Below are positions 9,106 to 17,109 of a stretch of DNA of 64,000 nucleotides, one piece after another. Under the pieces are notes generated by a model. The model saw only the letters and a program-made list of their open reading frames with translations. It was not told where the DNA came from and did no database searches. The stretch's first letter is position 1, and every line of letters begins with the position of its first letter. The stretch is from Kribbella solani (GTDB lineage: Bacteria > Actinomycetota > Actinomycetes > Propionibacteriales > Kribbellaceae), in the NCBI RefSeq assembly GCF_014205295.1, contig NZ_JACHNF010000001.1:2294001-2358000 (forward strand), read 5' to 3'. Position numbers and translations under genes: made by a program.

Positions 9106-9561
9106 GTGGGTACGTATCGCGAGAGTCTCCGGGTCCCGGTGTCGTGGTGGGTCATCGCCGCCGCGACCGTGATCACGCTGTTCGTCATCACCGCGGTCCC
9201 GGCCGGCAAGGTCGCCGGCCTGGTCGTCGGTGGCCTGTCGGCGGCGCTGCTGGTGCTGCTGTTCCTCCGGTACGGGGGCGCGCGCGTGGAGGTCGACGCC
9301 GACCGGCTGCGGGCCGGTCGCGCCGAGATCGACCGGTCGTACCTGGGTGCCGTCGAGGCGCTCACCGGCGACGCCGCGCGGCAGGCGTTCGGCCGCGACT
9401 GCGACCCGAAGGCGTACCTGGTGCTGCGCAGCTATCTGCCCGGCGCGGTCCGGGTGCAGATCACCGATCCGGGCGACCCGGCGCCGTACTGGCTGATCGC
9501 CACGCGCCACCCGGACCGCTTGGCTGCGGCGCTGGACGGGCACGGCGTGGGAAGATCCTGA
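9106..9561 (+). CDS. DUF3093 membrane protein
   Basis: 151 residues with a GTG start at 9106. Two adjacent hydrophobic helices (about residues 12-52, [16 protein letters not shown] and [17 protein letters not shown]) precede a soluble domain with [20 protein letters not shown] and [16 protein letters not shown]. This is the DUF3093 pattern next to dut in Actinobacteria (Rv2698 position). It is divergent from dut with a 52-bp gap. Function unknown. Confidence 0.85.
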   Translation: MGTYRESLRVPVSWWVIAAATVITLFVITAVPAGKVAGLVVGGLSAALLVLLFLRYGGARVEVDADRLRAGRAEIDRSYLGAVEALTGDAARQAFGRDCDPKAYLVLRSYLPGAVRVQITDPGDPAPYWLIATRHPDRLAAALDGHGVGRS

Positions 9562-9592
9562 CTGTCAGGGAGTCGCAGGAGGAGGGTTTGCG

Positions 9593-9919
9593 GTGGTCGG
9601 AGCGAAGATCGGCTGGAAGCTGGTACAGGCCGCGTTCACGGTGGCGGTCGGTCTGGCGGCGAGCAAGGCCGTGAGCACGGCCTGGAAACTCGGTTCCGGC
9701 GGGAAGCCGCCGAAGGACGGCCAGGGCGAGTACCTGGAGGTCGTCACCTGGGCCGCCGCGAGCGCGGCCGCCGCGGCCGCCGCGAAGCTGTTCGCGGAAC
9801 GCCGCGCCGCCGCGTACTACCTGAGGTCGACCGGTCACGCCCCGCCCGGCTACGTCCAGGACGCGACGGCGGGCCTGATCCGGGGCACCGACACCGGTCT
9901 GGTCAAGAAGGAAGACTGA
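9593..9919 (+). CDS. DUF4235 small membrane-associated protein
   Basis: 108 residues beginning at a GTG (9593) with a strong GGAGGAGGG ribosome site. Two Ala-rich hydrophobic stretches (about residues 7-25 and 48-66) flank a glycine-rich linker, which fits DUF4235. It follows the DUF3093 gene by 31 bp and probably shares its transcript. Function unknown. Confidence 0.75.
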   Translation: MVGAKIGWKLVQAAFTVAVGLAASKAVSTAWKLGSGGKPPKDGQGEYLEVVTWAAASAAAAAAAKLFAERRAAAYYLRSTGHAPPGYVQDATAGLIRGTDTGLVKKED

Positions 9920-9925
9920 AACGTT

Positions 9926-9969
9926 CGTCAGCGGGGCCGTCCCACCGAGGTGGGCCGGTCCCGCTGACG
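9926..9969. terminator. Bidirectional hairpin terminator
   Basis: Outer arms CGTCAGCGGG and CCCGCTGACG pair perfectly, and inner GGCC and CCCACC/GGTGGG segments extend the stem. It lies between the convergent DUF4235 and DUF4193 genes, 7 bp after the first stop and 24 bp before the second. Confidence 0.7.
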
Positions 9970-9992
9970 TTCTGACGAAGTAGGGCGCTCGG

Positions 9993-10292
9993 TCAGGCGG
10001 CGCAGTCGCGGCAGATCAGCTGCCCGTTCTTCGTTTCGGCGAGCTGGCTGCGGTGGTGTACCAGGAAGCAGCTCGAACAGGTGAACTCGTCGGCCTGGCG
10101 CGGGAGCACCCGGACCGCCAGCTCCTCGTGACTCAGGTCGGCGCCGGGCAGCTCGAAGCTCTCCGCGGCCTCGGCCTCGTCCTCGTCGACCTTGCCGGAG
10201 TTCTTGTCGTGACGACGAGTCTTCAGCTCCTCGATCGACTCTTCGGAAGCGTCCTCGTCTGTCTTGCGCGGGGCGTCGTAATCAGTCGCCAT
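9993..10292 (-). CDS. DUF4193 zinc-ribbon-like protein
   Basis: 99 residues from the ATG at 10292 (MATDYDAPRKTDED), which has an upstream GGGCAGGGAA. The N-terminal half is highly acidic and lysine-rich. The C-terminal third carries CSSC (FTCSSCFLVHH) and CRDC, a four-cysteine zinc-ribbon arrangement. It matches DUF4193, a short conserved actinobacterial family (Rv2699c position). Its small size and acidic tail recall RNA-polymerase-associated proteins, but that is only an impression. Confidence 0.85.
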   Translation of the reverse strand: MATDYDAPRKTDEDASEESIEELKTRRHDKNSGKVDEDEAEAAESFELPGADLSHEELAVRVLPRQADEFTCSSCFLVHHRSQLAETKNGQLICRDCAA

Positions 10293-10586
10293 GGTGTTTC
10301 CCTGCCCTCTTCGTACCCGTGGTGTTGCCTGCTGAGCCCTGAACGGGTGGAGCGGCCGAGAAATTCCGCGTCGGCGCACCGCGCTGAATCTTCGTCCCCC
10401 GAAACCCTTGACAGCCAGGCCAGGATCGGCAATCACCGTTCCCGAGGACGGGATTGTGCCCTATTACGCTCCGCAATGCACGACTGGGTCCACGCTCTGA
10501 CCCGCGTGTCGCGACAAATGTCAGCACCGAACACAGAAATGCTCATTAGTGCGCGCTACTGCGCAGAAACGAGCACTCAGGAGATT
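10293..10586. other. Intergenic region without a supported gene
   Basis: 294 bp between DUF4193 and suhB, both on the minus strand. It should hold the DUF4193 promoter. A perfect TTGACA hexamer lies near 10408 on the plus strand, facing away from both genes, and no open frame with a credible start follows it. In M. tuberculosis a plus-strand gene (cei, Rv2700) occupies this slot; I see no remnant of it here. Confidence 0.5.
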
Positions 10587-11381
10587 CTAAGCGCGCAACG
10601 GGCTTGCACCGGCCAGCAGATCGTGGAACGGAGCGAAGAGGGCCGGGGTGGCCGCGATCGACATCTCCGGTGACACCGGTGCCCCGTTCAGCCCGCCGAC
10701 GGCCGCGCCGGCCTCGGCCGCGATCAGCGCGCCGGCGCCGTAGTCCCACGGGTTCAGGCCGCGCTCGTAGACCACGTCCAGCCGGCCGCAGGCGACGTAA
10801 CAGAGGTCGATCGCGCCGACGCCGATCCGGCGGATGTCCCGGACCTTGGTGATCAGCTGCTGCACCACCTCGGCCTGGACCTGGCGGCGCGCCGGGTCGT
10901 ACCCGAAGCCGGTGCCGACCAGTGCCTTCGCCAGCTCGGTCTCGCCGGACACCCGGATCGGCTTGCCGTCCGCGAAGGCGCCACCACCCTTCGTCGCGGT
11001 GAACACCTCCCCCTTGGGCGCGTCCACGACCACCCCGGCGACGGTCTCGCCGTCCACCTCCACCGCGATCGAGACGGCGTACGTCGGGATGTCGTACAGG
11101 TAGTTGACCGTCCCGTCGATCGGATCGACCACCCAGCGCACGCCGCTCGTACCGTTCACGTCGTCGCCCTCTTCGCCGAGGAACGAGTCGTCCGGCCGGG
11201 CCGCCAGTACCCGGGCCCGGATCAGCTCCTCGGACTCCCGGTCGACGGCGGTCACGACGTCGGTGACGGTGCTCTTGGTGTCGGCGACGGTGATCTGGCC
11301 GCGACGACGCTCGACGATCAGCCGCGCCGCCTCCTCCGCCACGTCAACAGCCAGCTTCAGCAACTCATCGGGGGAACTCAT
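10587..11381 (-). CDS. suhB: Inositol-1-monophosphatase family protein
   Basis: 264 residues. Metal-dependent hydrolysis of inositol monophosphate or a related sugar phosphate. Family motifs are intact: [25 protein letters not shown] (metal and phosphate site) and [15 protein letters not shown] near the C-terminus. It is Rv2701c (SuhB) by order and sequence type. The ATG at 11381 overlaps the ferrochelatase stop as ATGA, so the two genes are translationally coupled, an arrangement not expected from function. Confidence 0.92.
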   Translation of the reverse strand: MSSPDELLKLAVDVAEEAARLIVERRRGQITVADTKSTVTDVVTAVDRESEELIRARVLAARPDDSFLGEEGDDVNGTSGVRWVVDPIDGTVNYLYDIPTYAVSIAVEVDGETVAGVVVDAPKGEVFTATKGGGAFADGKPIRVSGETELAKALVGTGFGYDPARRQVQAEVVQQLITKVRDIRRIGVGAIDLCYVACGRLDVVYERGLNPWDYGAGALIAAEAGAAVGGLNGAPVSPEMSIAATPALFAPFHDLLAGASPLRA

Positions 11382-12463
11382 ACAGATTCCTTAACTGGCG
11401 TCGGTCGGCGGAGGGGTGGGCAGCAGTCGTGGCGGCAGTCGTCCCAGGCCGCGCCGAGCTTGCCGACGCAGGGCCGGGCCGGCTGCTCGCCACGCTCGGC
11501 GGCGGCCCGCTCGACGACCAGGTCGCGGAGCATGGTGACGAACTTCTCGTCCGTCCCCGGCGTCGCGGCCCGCGCCATCGGCAGCCCGAGCTTCTCGGCG
11601 GTCTTCGCGGCCTCGGTGTCGAGGTCGTAGATGACCTCCATGTGGTCGCTGACGAACCCGATCGGCACCACCGCCACCCCCGGTACGCCGTCGGCGGCGA
11701 GCGCTTCCAGGTGGTCGTTCACGTCCGGCTCGAGCCACGGCACCTGCGGCGGACCGGACCGCGAGCAGTACACCAGATCCGTCCGCCTGGTCTGCCCGGT
11801 CCGGCGCTCCAGCTCCGCGGTGATCTCCGCGGCGACATCAAGATGCCAGTCCAGGTACCCGTTGCCGTCCGGTCCGCTGGTCGCGTTCATCGCGGTCGGG
11901 ATGGAGTGCGTCACGTACGCGATCGCCGATCCGGCCGGCAGCTTGCTCAGCGCCGCCGCGGTGGACTCGACGAACGACCCGACGAAGCCGGGGTGGTTCG
12001 CGTAGTGCCGGAGCTTGTCGATCCGCGGCGCGTCCGGCACCTCCCGCGCGGCGTCCTCGAGGTTCTCCCGGTACTGCCGGCAGCCCGAGTACGACGGGTA
12101 CGCCGACGTGACGATCACCACTGCCCGGCGGACACCGTCGGCGGCCATCTCGCGCATCGTGTCGGTCAGGTACGGCGCCCAGTTGCGGTTGCCCCAGTAG
12201 ATCGGCAGCGCCAGGCCCAGCTCGTCGAACGACGCCCGCAGCGCGGTGAGCAGCGCCCGGTTCTGGTCGTTGATCGGGCTCTTGCCGCCGAACGAGTAGT
12301 AGTGTTCGCCGACCTCCTTCAACCGCTCGTCCGGGATGCCCCGGCCGCGGGTCACGTTCTGCAGGAACGGCAGCACGTCCTCGGGCTTCTCGGGTCCGCC
12401 GAAGGAGAGCAGCAGGACCGCGTCGTACGGAGCGGTGTCGATCGGGGTGGGGGCAAGCGACAT
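11378..12463 (-). CDS. hemH: Ferrochelatase (probably coproporphyrin ferrochelatase of the actinobacterial route)
   Basis: 361 residues. It inserts ferrous iron into the porphyrin. Visible family features are the N-terminal [19 protein letters not shown], the metal-site histidine region [11 protein letters not shown] and the acidic [15 protein letters not shown]. In Actinobacteria the substrate is expected to be coproporphyrin III. The cysteine-rich tail ([12 protein letters not shown] then HDCC), together with an internal YSGCRQY, suggests the [2Fe-2S] cluster known in this lineage, though the tail spacing differs from the mycobacterial one as I remember it. Start ATG at 12463; divergent from the MFS gene. 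Confidence 0.93.
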   Translation of the reverse strand: MSLAPTPIDTAPYDAVLLLSFGGPEKPEDVLPFLQNVTRGRGIPDERLKEVGEHYYSFGGKSPINDQNRALLTALRASFDELGLALPIYWGNRNWAPYLTDTMREMAADGVRRAVVIVTSAYPSYSGCRQYRENLEDAAREVPDAPRIDKLRHYANHPGFVGSFVESTAAALSKLPAGSAIAYVTHSIPTAMNATSGPDGNGYLDWHLDVAAEITAELERRTGQTRRTDLVYCSRSGPPQVPWLEPDVNDHLEALAADGVPGVAVVPIGFVSDHMEVIYDLDTEAAKTAEKLGLPMARAATPGTDEKFVTMLRDLVVERAAAERGEQPARPCVGKLGAAWDDCRHDCCPPLRRPTPVKESV

Positions 12464-12511
12464 ATTCCAAGCTTCTCAGACGTCGATGCCCTAAGCTCTT
12501 CCCGGTCTCTC

Positions 12512-13711
12512 ATGCTCAAGCCCTACGCACATCTGCTCCGCCGTCCCGGTGCCGGAGCCTTCGTCACCGCCGGGGTACTCGGGCGTATGCCGATCTCGAT
12601 GATCGGTCTCGGCATCGTCATCCTGATCGCCAAGGAGAGCGGCTCGTACGGGCTGGCCGGCGCGGTCTCCGGAGTGGCTGTCATCGCCGGCGCACTGACC
12701 GGACCGGTGCAGGGCCGTCTGGTCGACCGGTTCGGTCAGCGGATGCTGATCCTGGTCGGCGCGGTCACCTGCACTGTCGGACTGGCCGGTCTGCTGATCG
12801 CTGTCCGGAGCGATTCACCCACCTGGCTGCTGTACGTGCTGTCCTTCATCACTGGTGGCACTCGCCCGCAGGTCGGTTCGTTCGTACGCGCTCGCTGGAC
12901 GCACTTGCTCGGTAGGGGTCGTGCGCTCCAGACAGCGTTCGCGCTCGAGGCAGTCGGTGATGAGGTCGTCTTCATCGTCGGTCCGGTTCTGGTGACCATG
13001 CTGGCAACACAGTGGAGTCCGTACGCCGCACTGATCAGCGCCGGCGTGCTGGGCCTGGCTGGTGGCATCTGGTTGGCGTCACTTCGCGCTACGGACCCAC
13101 CTGGTCGTGGCAAGTCCGCGGACGGCACACAGCCGCCACTCCCCTGGCTGTCGATCCTGCTGCTCAGTCTGATCGGTCTGGGCCTTGGTGCGACGCTCGG
13201 TGGCACAGAGGTCATCACGGTGGCGTTTGCAACCGAGAAGGGACAAGAGGGGCTTGCGGGCGTCGTACTGGCCATCTGGGCGTTCGGCAGCCTGTTGGCC
13301 GGCCTCTGGTACGGGTCGGTGCGCTGGCGGGCTCCAGTCGAACGCAGGCTGCTGATCGGTACGATCGCGCTCGCCATCACGCTGGCACCACTCCCCTGGG
13401 TCAACAGCGTGTGGATGCTCGGCGCGGTGCTGTTCTGCTGCGGCATGACGATCGCACCGACGAGTGTCGCGGTCACCGCATGTGTAGAAGAGTGGGTACC
13501 ACCGGAGCGGCTGACCGAGGCGATCACCTGGACCGTCACCGGAATCCTCCTCGGCGTCGCACCAGGCAACGCGGCTGCCGGACACGCGGTGGACCTCTGG
13601 GGACCCTCCAACGCGTACTGGGTACCGGTCGGCGTCGGCATCGCATGCGCCATCGTCGCCGCCTTCGCAACCGCCTTCGCCCGCCCCAAGGAACACTTCG
13701 CGCACAACTAG
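12512..13711 (+). CDS. Major facilitator superfamily transporter
   Basis: 399 residues with about twelve hydrophobic segments in two halves, starting at MLKPYAHLLRRPGAGAFVTA. The loop GRLVDRFGQRMLI is an MFS motif A-like segment. Twelve helices, no soluble domain and a following MerR gene suggest a drug or metabolite exporter; substrate unknown. I chose the ATG at 12512, the first start after the divergent ferrochelatase; it lacks a clear ribosome-binding site, so the message may be leaderless. The MerR gene follows by 39 bp. Confidence 0.85.
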   Translation: MLKPYAHLLRRPGAGAFVTAGVLGRMPISMIGLGIVILIAKESGSYGLAGAVSGVAVIAGALTGPVQGRLVDRFGQRMLILVGAVTCTVGLAGLLIAVRSDSPTWLLYVLSFITGGTRPQVGSFVRARWTHLLGRGRALQTAFALEAVGDEVVFIVGPVLVTMLATQWSPYAALISAGVLGLAGGIWLASLRATDPPGRGKSADGTQPPLPWLSILLLSLIGLGLGATLGGTEVITVAFATEKGQEGLAGVVLAIWAFGSLLAGLWYGSVRWRAPVERRLLIGTIALAITLAPLPWVNSVWMLGAVLFCCGMTIAPTSVAVTACVEEWVPPERLTEAITWTVTGILLGVAPGNAAAGHAVDLWGPSNAYWVPVGVGIACAIVAAFATAFARPKEHFAHN

Positions 13712-13717
13712 GCTTGT

Positions 13718-13736
13718 ATCTCCGGTTACGGGAGAT
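13718..13736. promoter_or_regulatory. Possible MerR operator
   Basis: Inverted repeat ATCTCC (13718-13723), seven bases, GGAGAT (13731-13736), lying between the MFS stop and the MerR start. Size and position suit an autoregulatory MerR-type site or a small attenuator. Confidence 0.35.
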
Positions 13737-13750
13737 GTGAGGCTGTGCAC

Positions 13751-14458
13751 ATGGACCACTCGATCGGCGCGGTCGCACGGCTCGCGGGCGTTTCGGTGAA
13801 GGCCGTGCGGCACTACTCCGATCTCGGGTTGCTGCCGTACACCCGGACACCCGCCGGCCACCGCCGCTACGACGACGCGGCCGTTGCCCGGCTGCGGCTG
13901 ATCCGGACGTTGCGTGCGCTGGACGTCGACCTACCGACCATCCGCGCGGTGCTGCACGACGAACGCTCCCTCGCGGAGGTCGCGGCCACCCATGCGGAGG
14001 CGCTGGCGATCCAGATCCGTACACTGCAGCGGCAGCACGCCCTGCTCAAGGTCCTCGCCAACCACCCGGAGGACAGGGAACTCATGGACGAACTCACTGA
14101 CCAGACAGAGCAGCGTGCCTTGGTCGCGGACTTCTTGCGTACGACACTCGGCGACACCGATCCGGCCGTCCAGCAGAACCTCACACCCGTACTGCCCGAC
14201 GACCCCACGCCAGAGCAGTTCGAGGCCTGGATGGAGCTGACCGCGCTGATGGCCGACGAAGACTTCCGAGCATCGGTACGGCGGATCGTAGTGGGCTACC
14301 ACGCTCTCGCCGGTGACGACCCACTACGAGCTGACCCGGAGCTGCGTGGCCGATTGATCGAGTTGTGGCGTGCGGAGGGCGGGTCGCGCTGGCTGCGCTA
14401 CGTGGAGTTGGTTGCCGTGGTCAACGGCTGGGTGGCGCCGTCACGGGTTGCGGGGTAG
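13751..14458 (+). CDS. MerR-family transcriptional regulator
   Basis: 235 residues from the ATG at 13751 (a GTG at 13745 adds two residues). The winged HTH is clear: IGAVARLAGVSVKAVRHYSDLGLLPYTRTPAGHRRYDDAAVARLRLI. A coiled dimerisation helix follows and then a helical C-terminal domain of about 130 residues rich in Asp, Glu and Leu with no cysteine cluster, so a metal sensor is unlikely and a small organic ligand more likely. It sits directly after the MFS gene and probably controls it. Its last 18 bp overlap the convergent TRIC gene. Confidence 0.85.
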   Translation: MDHSIGAVARLAGVSVKAVRHYSDLGLLPYTRTPAGHRRYDDAAVARLRLIRTLRALDVDLPTIRAVLHDERSLAEVAATHAEALAIQIRTLQRQHALLKVLANHPEDRELMDELTDQTEQRALVADFLRTTLGDTDPAVQQNLTPVLPDDPTPEQFEAWMELTALMADEDFRASVRRIVVGYHALAGDDPLRADPELRGRLIELWRAEGGSRWLRYVELVAVVNGWVAPSRVAG

Positions 14459-15058
14459 CGGGGCGTTCCAGCCGCGGCGGATCGCGAGCAGCCGGATGCC
14501 GAAGCAGGCGAGTGCCGCGGCGATCGGTACCCACGACGCGTGGTACCCGAGTGCCGCCGCGACGACCACGATGCCGGCGCCGAGTAGCGCTGGTGTGGCA
14601 TAGATCTCGGAGCGCAGTACTACCGGTACGCGGCCGCTGAGGACGTCACGGAGTACACCGCCGCCGATGCCGGAGAGGACGCCGAGCAACGCGGCCGAGA
14701 TCGGCGAGAGGCCGAAGTCGATCGCCTTCAGCGCGCCGGTCACGCAGAACAGCGCGAGGCCGGCCGCGTCGAACAGGTTCACCAGCCGCTCCAGCCGGCC
14801 GATCCCCGGATGCAGGAAGAACGTCAGCAGCCCCGCGACGATCGGGACCACCAGATAACGCCAGTCCCGGAGCGCGGCCGGCGGGGTCTGCCCGATCAGG
14901 ACGTCGCGGATGAAGCCACCGCCGAGCCCGGTGACCAGCGCCAGCACCTGGATCCCGAACACGTCGAGCTTCTTCCGTACGCCGACCAGCGCGCCGGTGA
15001 TCCCGAACACGAAGATCCCGATCAGGTCGAGTACATGCAGCACAGCCGATCCGTCCAC
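14441..15058 (-). CDS. Prokaryotic TRIC-family cation channel
   Basis: 205 residues, seven hydrophobic segments. Two homologous halves each carry the family signature: GLGGGFIRDVLIGQTPP in the first and GIGGGVLRDVLSGRVPVVL in the second. These are the UPF0126/YadS-type proteins now assigned to trimeric intracellular cation (TRIC) channels. It overlaps the convergent MerR gene by 18 bp at its 3' end. Confidence 0.88.
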   Translation of the reverse strand: MDGSAVLHVLDLIGIFVFGITGALVGVRKKLDVFGIQVLALVTGLGGGFIRDVLIGQTPPAALRDWRYLVVPIVAGLLTFFLHPGIGRLERLVNLFDAAGLALFCVTGALKAIDFGLSPISAALLGVLSGIGGGVLRDVLSGRVPVVLRSEIYATPALLGAGIVVVAAALGYHASWVPIAAALACFGIRLLAIRRGWNAPLPRNP

Positions 15059-15113
15059 AGCCGCACGCTAAACCACGAGCGCCGAGTGGCTCGTACTTCT
15101 AGGGTTGGTGGAC

Positions 15114-16091
15114 ATGAGCCGCGCTCCCGATGTCGACTACGCCGCCACGTCCGCGCGCCCGGACTGGACGTCCGTCCCGGCCAGCCTGCGGGAGGCGCTC
15201 ACGGTTGCGCTCGGCACCGGGATCAAGTCGGTGGCACGTCCGGTCAGCTCCGGCTTCACCAGCGGCTTCGCGGCCCGCGCCACGCTCGACGACGGGCGCC
15301 AGGTCTTCCTCAAGGCCGCCCCGGACACGGTGCATGCCTTCAAGGCGTACCGGCGTGAGGCGGAGGTGGTCGCCAAGCTACCCGCGGCGATCCACGCCCC
15401 GGCGATTGTCACCACGGCAGTCAGCTCCGACGCCGGCGTGCAGTGGTTCGCGGTGGTGTCGGAGTGGGTTGACGGGCGGATGCCCGGGACGCCGTGGACG
15501 GCGGACGACTTCGTACGGGTGACCGCGAGTTGTGAACGGATGGCGGACGCGTTGCATCCCAGCCCTTTGGACGGTTTGGGAGCGTTCGGGGACTTGGCGG
15601 CCGGCGACCTCGCCGTGCCGCGGCAGATCCTCGCCGGTGAGCTGCCGCTGCCGAGCGGGCTGCAGGAGTGGCTGCCGCGGGTCCTGCCCGAGCTGGCTGA
15701 CCTGGCCGAAGCCGCGCCGGAGGTGATCGTCGGCGACAACGCGGCGCACTCCGACCTGCGCCCGGACAACCTGCTGATCGACGGATCCGGCGTCTGCTGG
15801 GCAGTCGACTGGAACTGGCTGACGCTTGGTCCCCGCTGGGTGGACTGGGCCGGCCTGCTGCCGCTCGCCCAGCATCACGGCATCGACACCTTCACGGCCG
15901 TGCGGCGCAGTCCGCTGACCGCCGACGTACCGAACGATCATCTAGACACCTTCGCCGCCGTCATCGCCGCGTACATGATGAACCACCTCGACAACCCACC
16001 CCCACCAGGCTGCACGCCGGCCCTCCGCCAGCACCAGCGCCTCTCCGCCTGGACCTTCCTCAACTGGCTCGCGGTACGCCGTGAGTGGTGA
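15114..16091 (+). CDS. Aminoglycoside phosphotransferase (APH)-like kinase
   Basis: 325 residues of the protein-kinase-like fold. The N-lobe shows FTSGFAARATLDDGRQVFLKAA with the ATP-site lysine. The catalytic loop is HSDLRPDNLLID and the metal-binding motif CWAVDWNW stands in for DFD. These families phosphorylate small molecules; there is no evidence for antibiotic resistance here. ATG at 15114, with GTG 15105 as an alternative. The stop lies 7 bp before a large hairpin. Confidence 0.8.
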   Translation: MSRAPDVDYAATSARPDWTSVPASLREALTVALGTGIKSVARPVSSGFTSGFAARATLDDGRQVFLKAAPDTVHAFKAYRREAEVVAKLPAAIHAPAIVTTAVSSDAGVQWFAVVSEWVDGRMPGTPWTADDFVRVTASCERMADALHPSPLDGLGAFGDLAAGDLAVPRQILAGELPLPSGLQEWLPRVLPELADLAEAAPEVIVGDNAAHSDLRPDNLLIDGSGVCWAVDWNWLTLGPRWVDWAGLLPLAQHHGIDTFTAVRRSPLTADVPNDHLDTFAAVIAAYMMNHLDNPPPPGCTPALRQHQRLSAWTFLNWLAVRREW

Positions 16092-16098
16092 CGGCCCG

Positions 16099-16262
16099 GG
16101 GGGTGTCTGATGGTTCCACGCCGTAGCGAGGAGGTGCTCGGCGCGGTAGCTCGGTGCGCGGGAGGGGAGGCCTCGATGTGGTTTCATCGTGGCCTTTCCT
16201 CCCGTGCGGCGAGATGCCGTGCCGAGTGCCCCGCAGTAGGTGTGGGACCACCAGACACCCCC
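16099..16262 (+). ncRNA. 164-nt near-continuous imperfect palindrome; candidate structured RNA
   Basis: The left arm begins GGGGGTGTCTGATGGTTCC (16099) and the right arm ends CCAGACACCCCC (16262). Pairing base i with 32361-i works across almost the full length: 16099-16122 with 16239-16262, 16133-16153 with 16208-16230, and 16155-16178 with 16185-16206, around a six-base loop, with one internal loop near 16123-16132. About ten positions are G-T in the plus strand and only one is A-C, so the plus-strand RNA pairs better than the minus-strand RNA. It fills the gap between the APH-like gene and fdhD. It may be a 5' leader, a 3' end, a terminator or a mobile palindrome; I see no target-site duplication. 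Confidence 0.55.
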
Positions 16263-16275
16263 TACTGTTGAAGTT

Positions 16276-17109
16276 ATGACGAAGGGGCCGACTAGCAGGT
16301 TCAAGGTCGAGGTGCTGGATGGGGACCGGACCTCGCGGCGTGAGGATCTGGTCACCACCGAGGAGCCGCTGGAGTTGCGGCTGGAGTGGCCCGGGCGGCC
16401 GCCGGAACCGCTCGTCGTCACGATGCGCACGCCGGGCGCGGACTTCGAGCTCGCCGCCGGGTTCTGTCTCGGTGAAGGTTTCGCCGTCCGCCCGGACGCG
16501 ATCCGGACTGTTGCCTACTGCACTGATGTCGCCCTGACCCGGGAGCAGCAGTTCAACACCGTCACGGTCTCCCTCGACGCTCCCCCGGACCGCGAACCAC
16601 CCCAGCGGTACGGCGTCACGTCCGCGGCCTGCGGCGTCTGCGGCCAGCAGAGCCTGGACGAACTCGCGGACCGTGACTACGCCCCGGTGGACCCGGTCGA
16701 GATCACGGTCGACGTCGTACGCCGCCTGCCCGACCTGCTCCGCGACGCACAGCCGATGTTCAGCCGTACCGGCAGCCTGCACGCCGCCGGCCTGTTCAGC
16801 ACCGGCGGCGGCAAGATCGTGGTGAAAGAGGACGTCGGCCGCCACAACGCGGTGGACAAGGTGGTCGGCTGGACCGTCCTGAACCAGCACCGCCGCACCG
16901 GGCTCGTCCTCGCCGTCAGCGGCCGGATCGGCTACGAGATCGTCCAGAAGGCCGTCGCCGCCGGCCTCGGCATGATCGTCGCGGTCGGCGCGCCGTCCAG
17001 CCTGGCCGTCGACCTGGCCCGCCAGTATGGCGTCACCCTGGTCGGCTTCGCCCGCGGCGACCGCTGCGTCGTCTACTCCGCCCCGGAGCGCGTCATCCGT
17101 CCAGCTTGA
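16276..17109 (+). CDS. fdhD: Formate dehydrogenase accessory sulfurtransferase FdhD
   Basis: 277 residues. FdhD carries sulfur from a cysteine desulfurase to the molybdenum cofactor of formate dehydrogenase. The essential CxxC is C119-C122 (SAACGVCGQQ). Also present are GADFELAAGFCLGEG, FSRTGSLHAAGLFS, VKEDVGRHNAVDKVVG and GYEIVQKAVAAGLGMIVAVGAPSSLAV. The ATG at 16276 was chosen because the upstream in-frame codon lies inside the hairpin. No formate dehydrogenase gene is in the window. The last 17 bp overlap the convergent SbcC-like gene. Confidence 0.95.
   Translation: MTKGPTSRFKVEVLDGDRTSRREDLVTTEEPLELRLEWPGRPPEPLVVTMRTPGADFELAAGFCLGEGFAVRPDAIRTVAYCTDVALTREQQFNTVTVSLDAPPDREPPQRYGVTSAACGVCGQQSLDELADRDYAPVDPVEITVDVVRRLPDLLRDAQPMFSRTGSLHAAGLFSTGGGKIVVKEDVGRHNAVDKVVGWTVLNQHRRTGLVLAVSGRIGYEIVQKAVAAGLGMIVAVGAPSSLAVDLARQYGVTLVGFARGDRCVVYSAPERVIRPA

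Noticed and set aside
16099..16262. The hairpin before fdhD considered as a MITE or insertion-sequence relic.
   Set aside because: No target-site duplication or transposase remnant is visible. The G-U bias favours an RNA, although a mobile palindrome cannot be excluded without a genome search.
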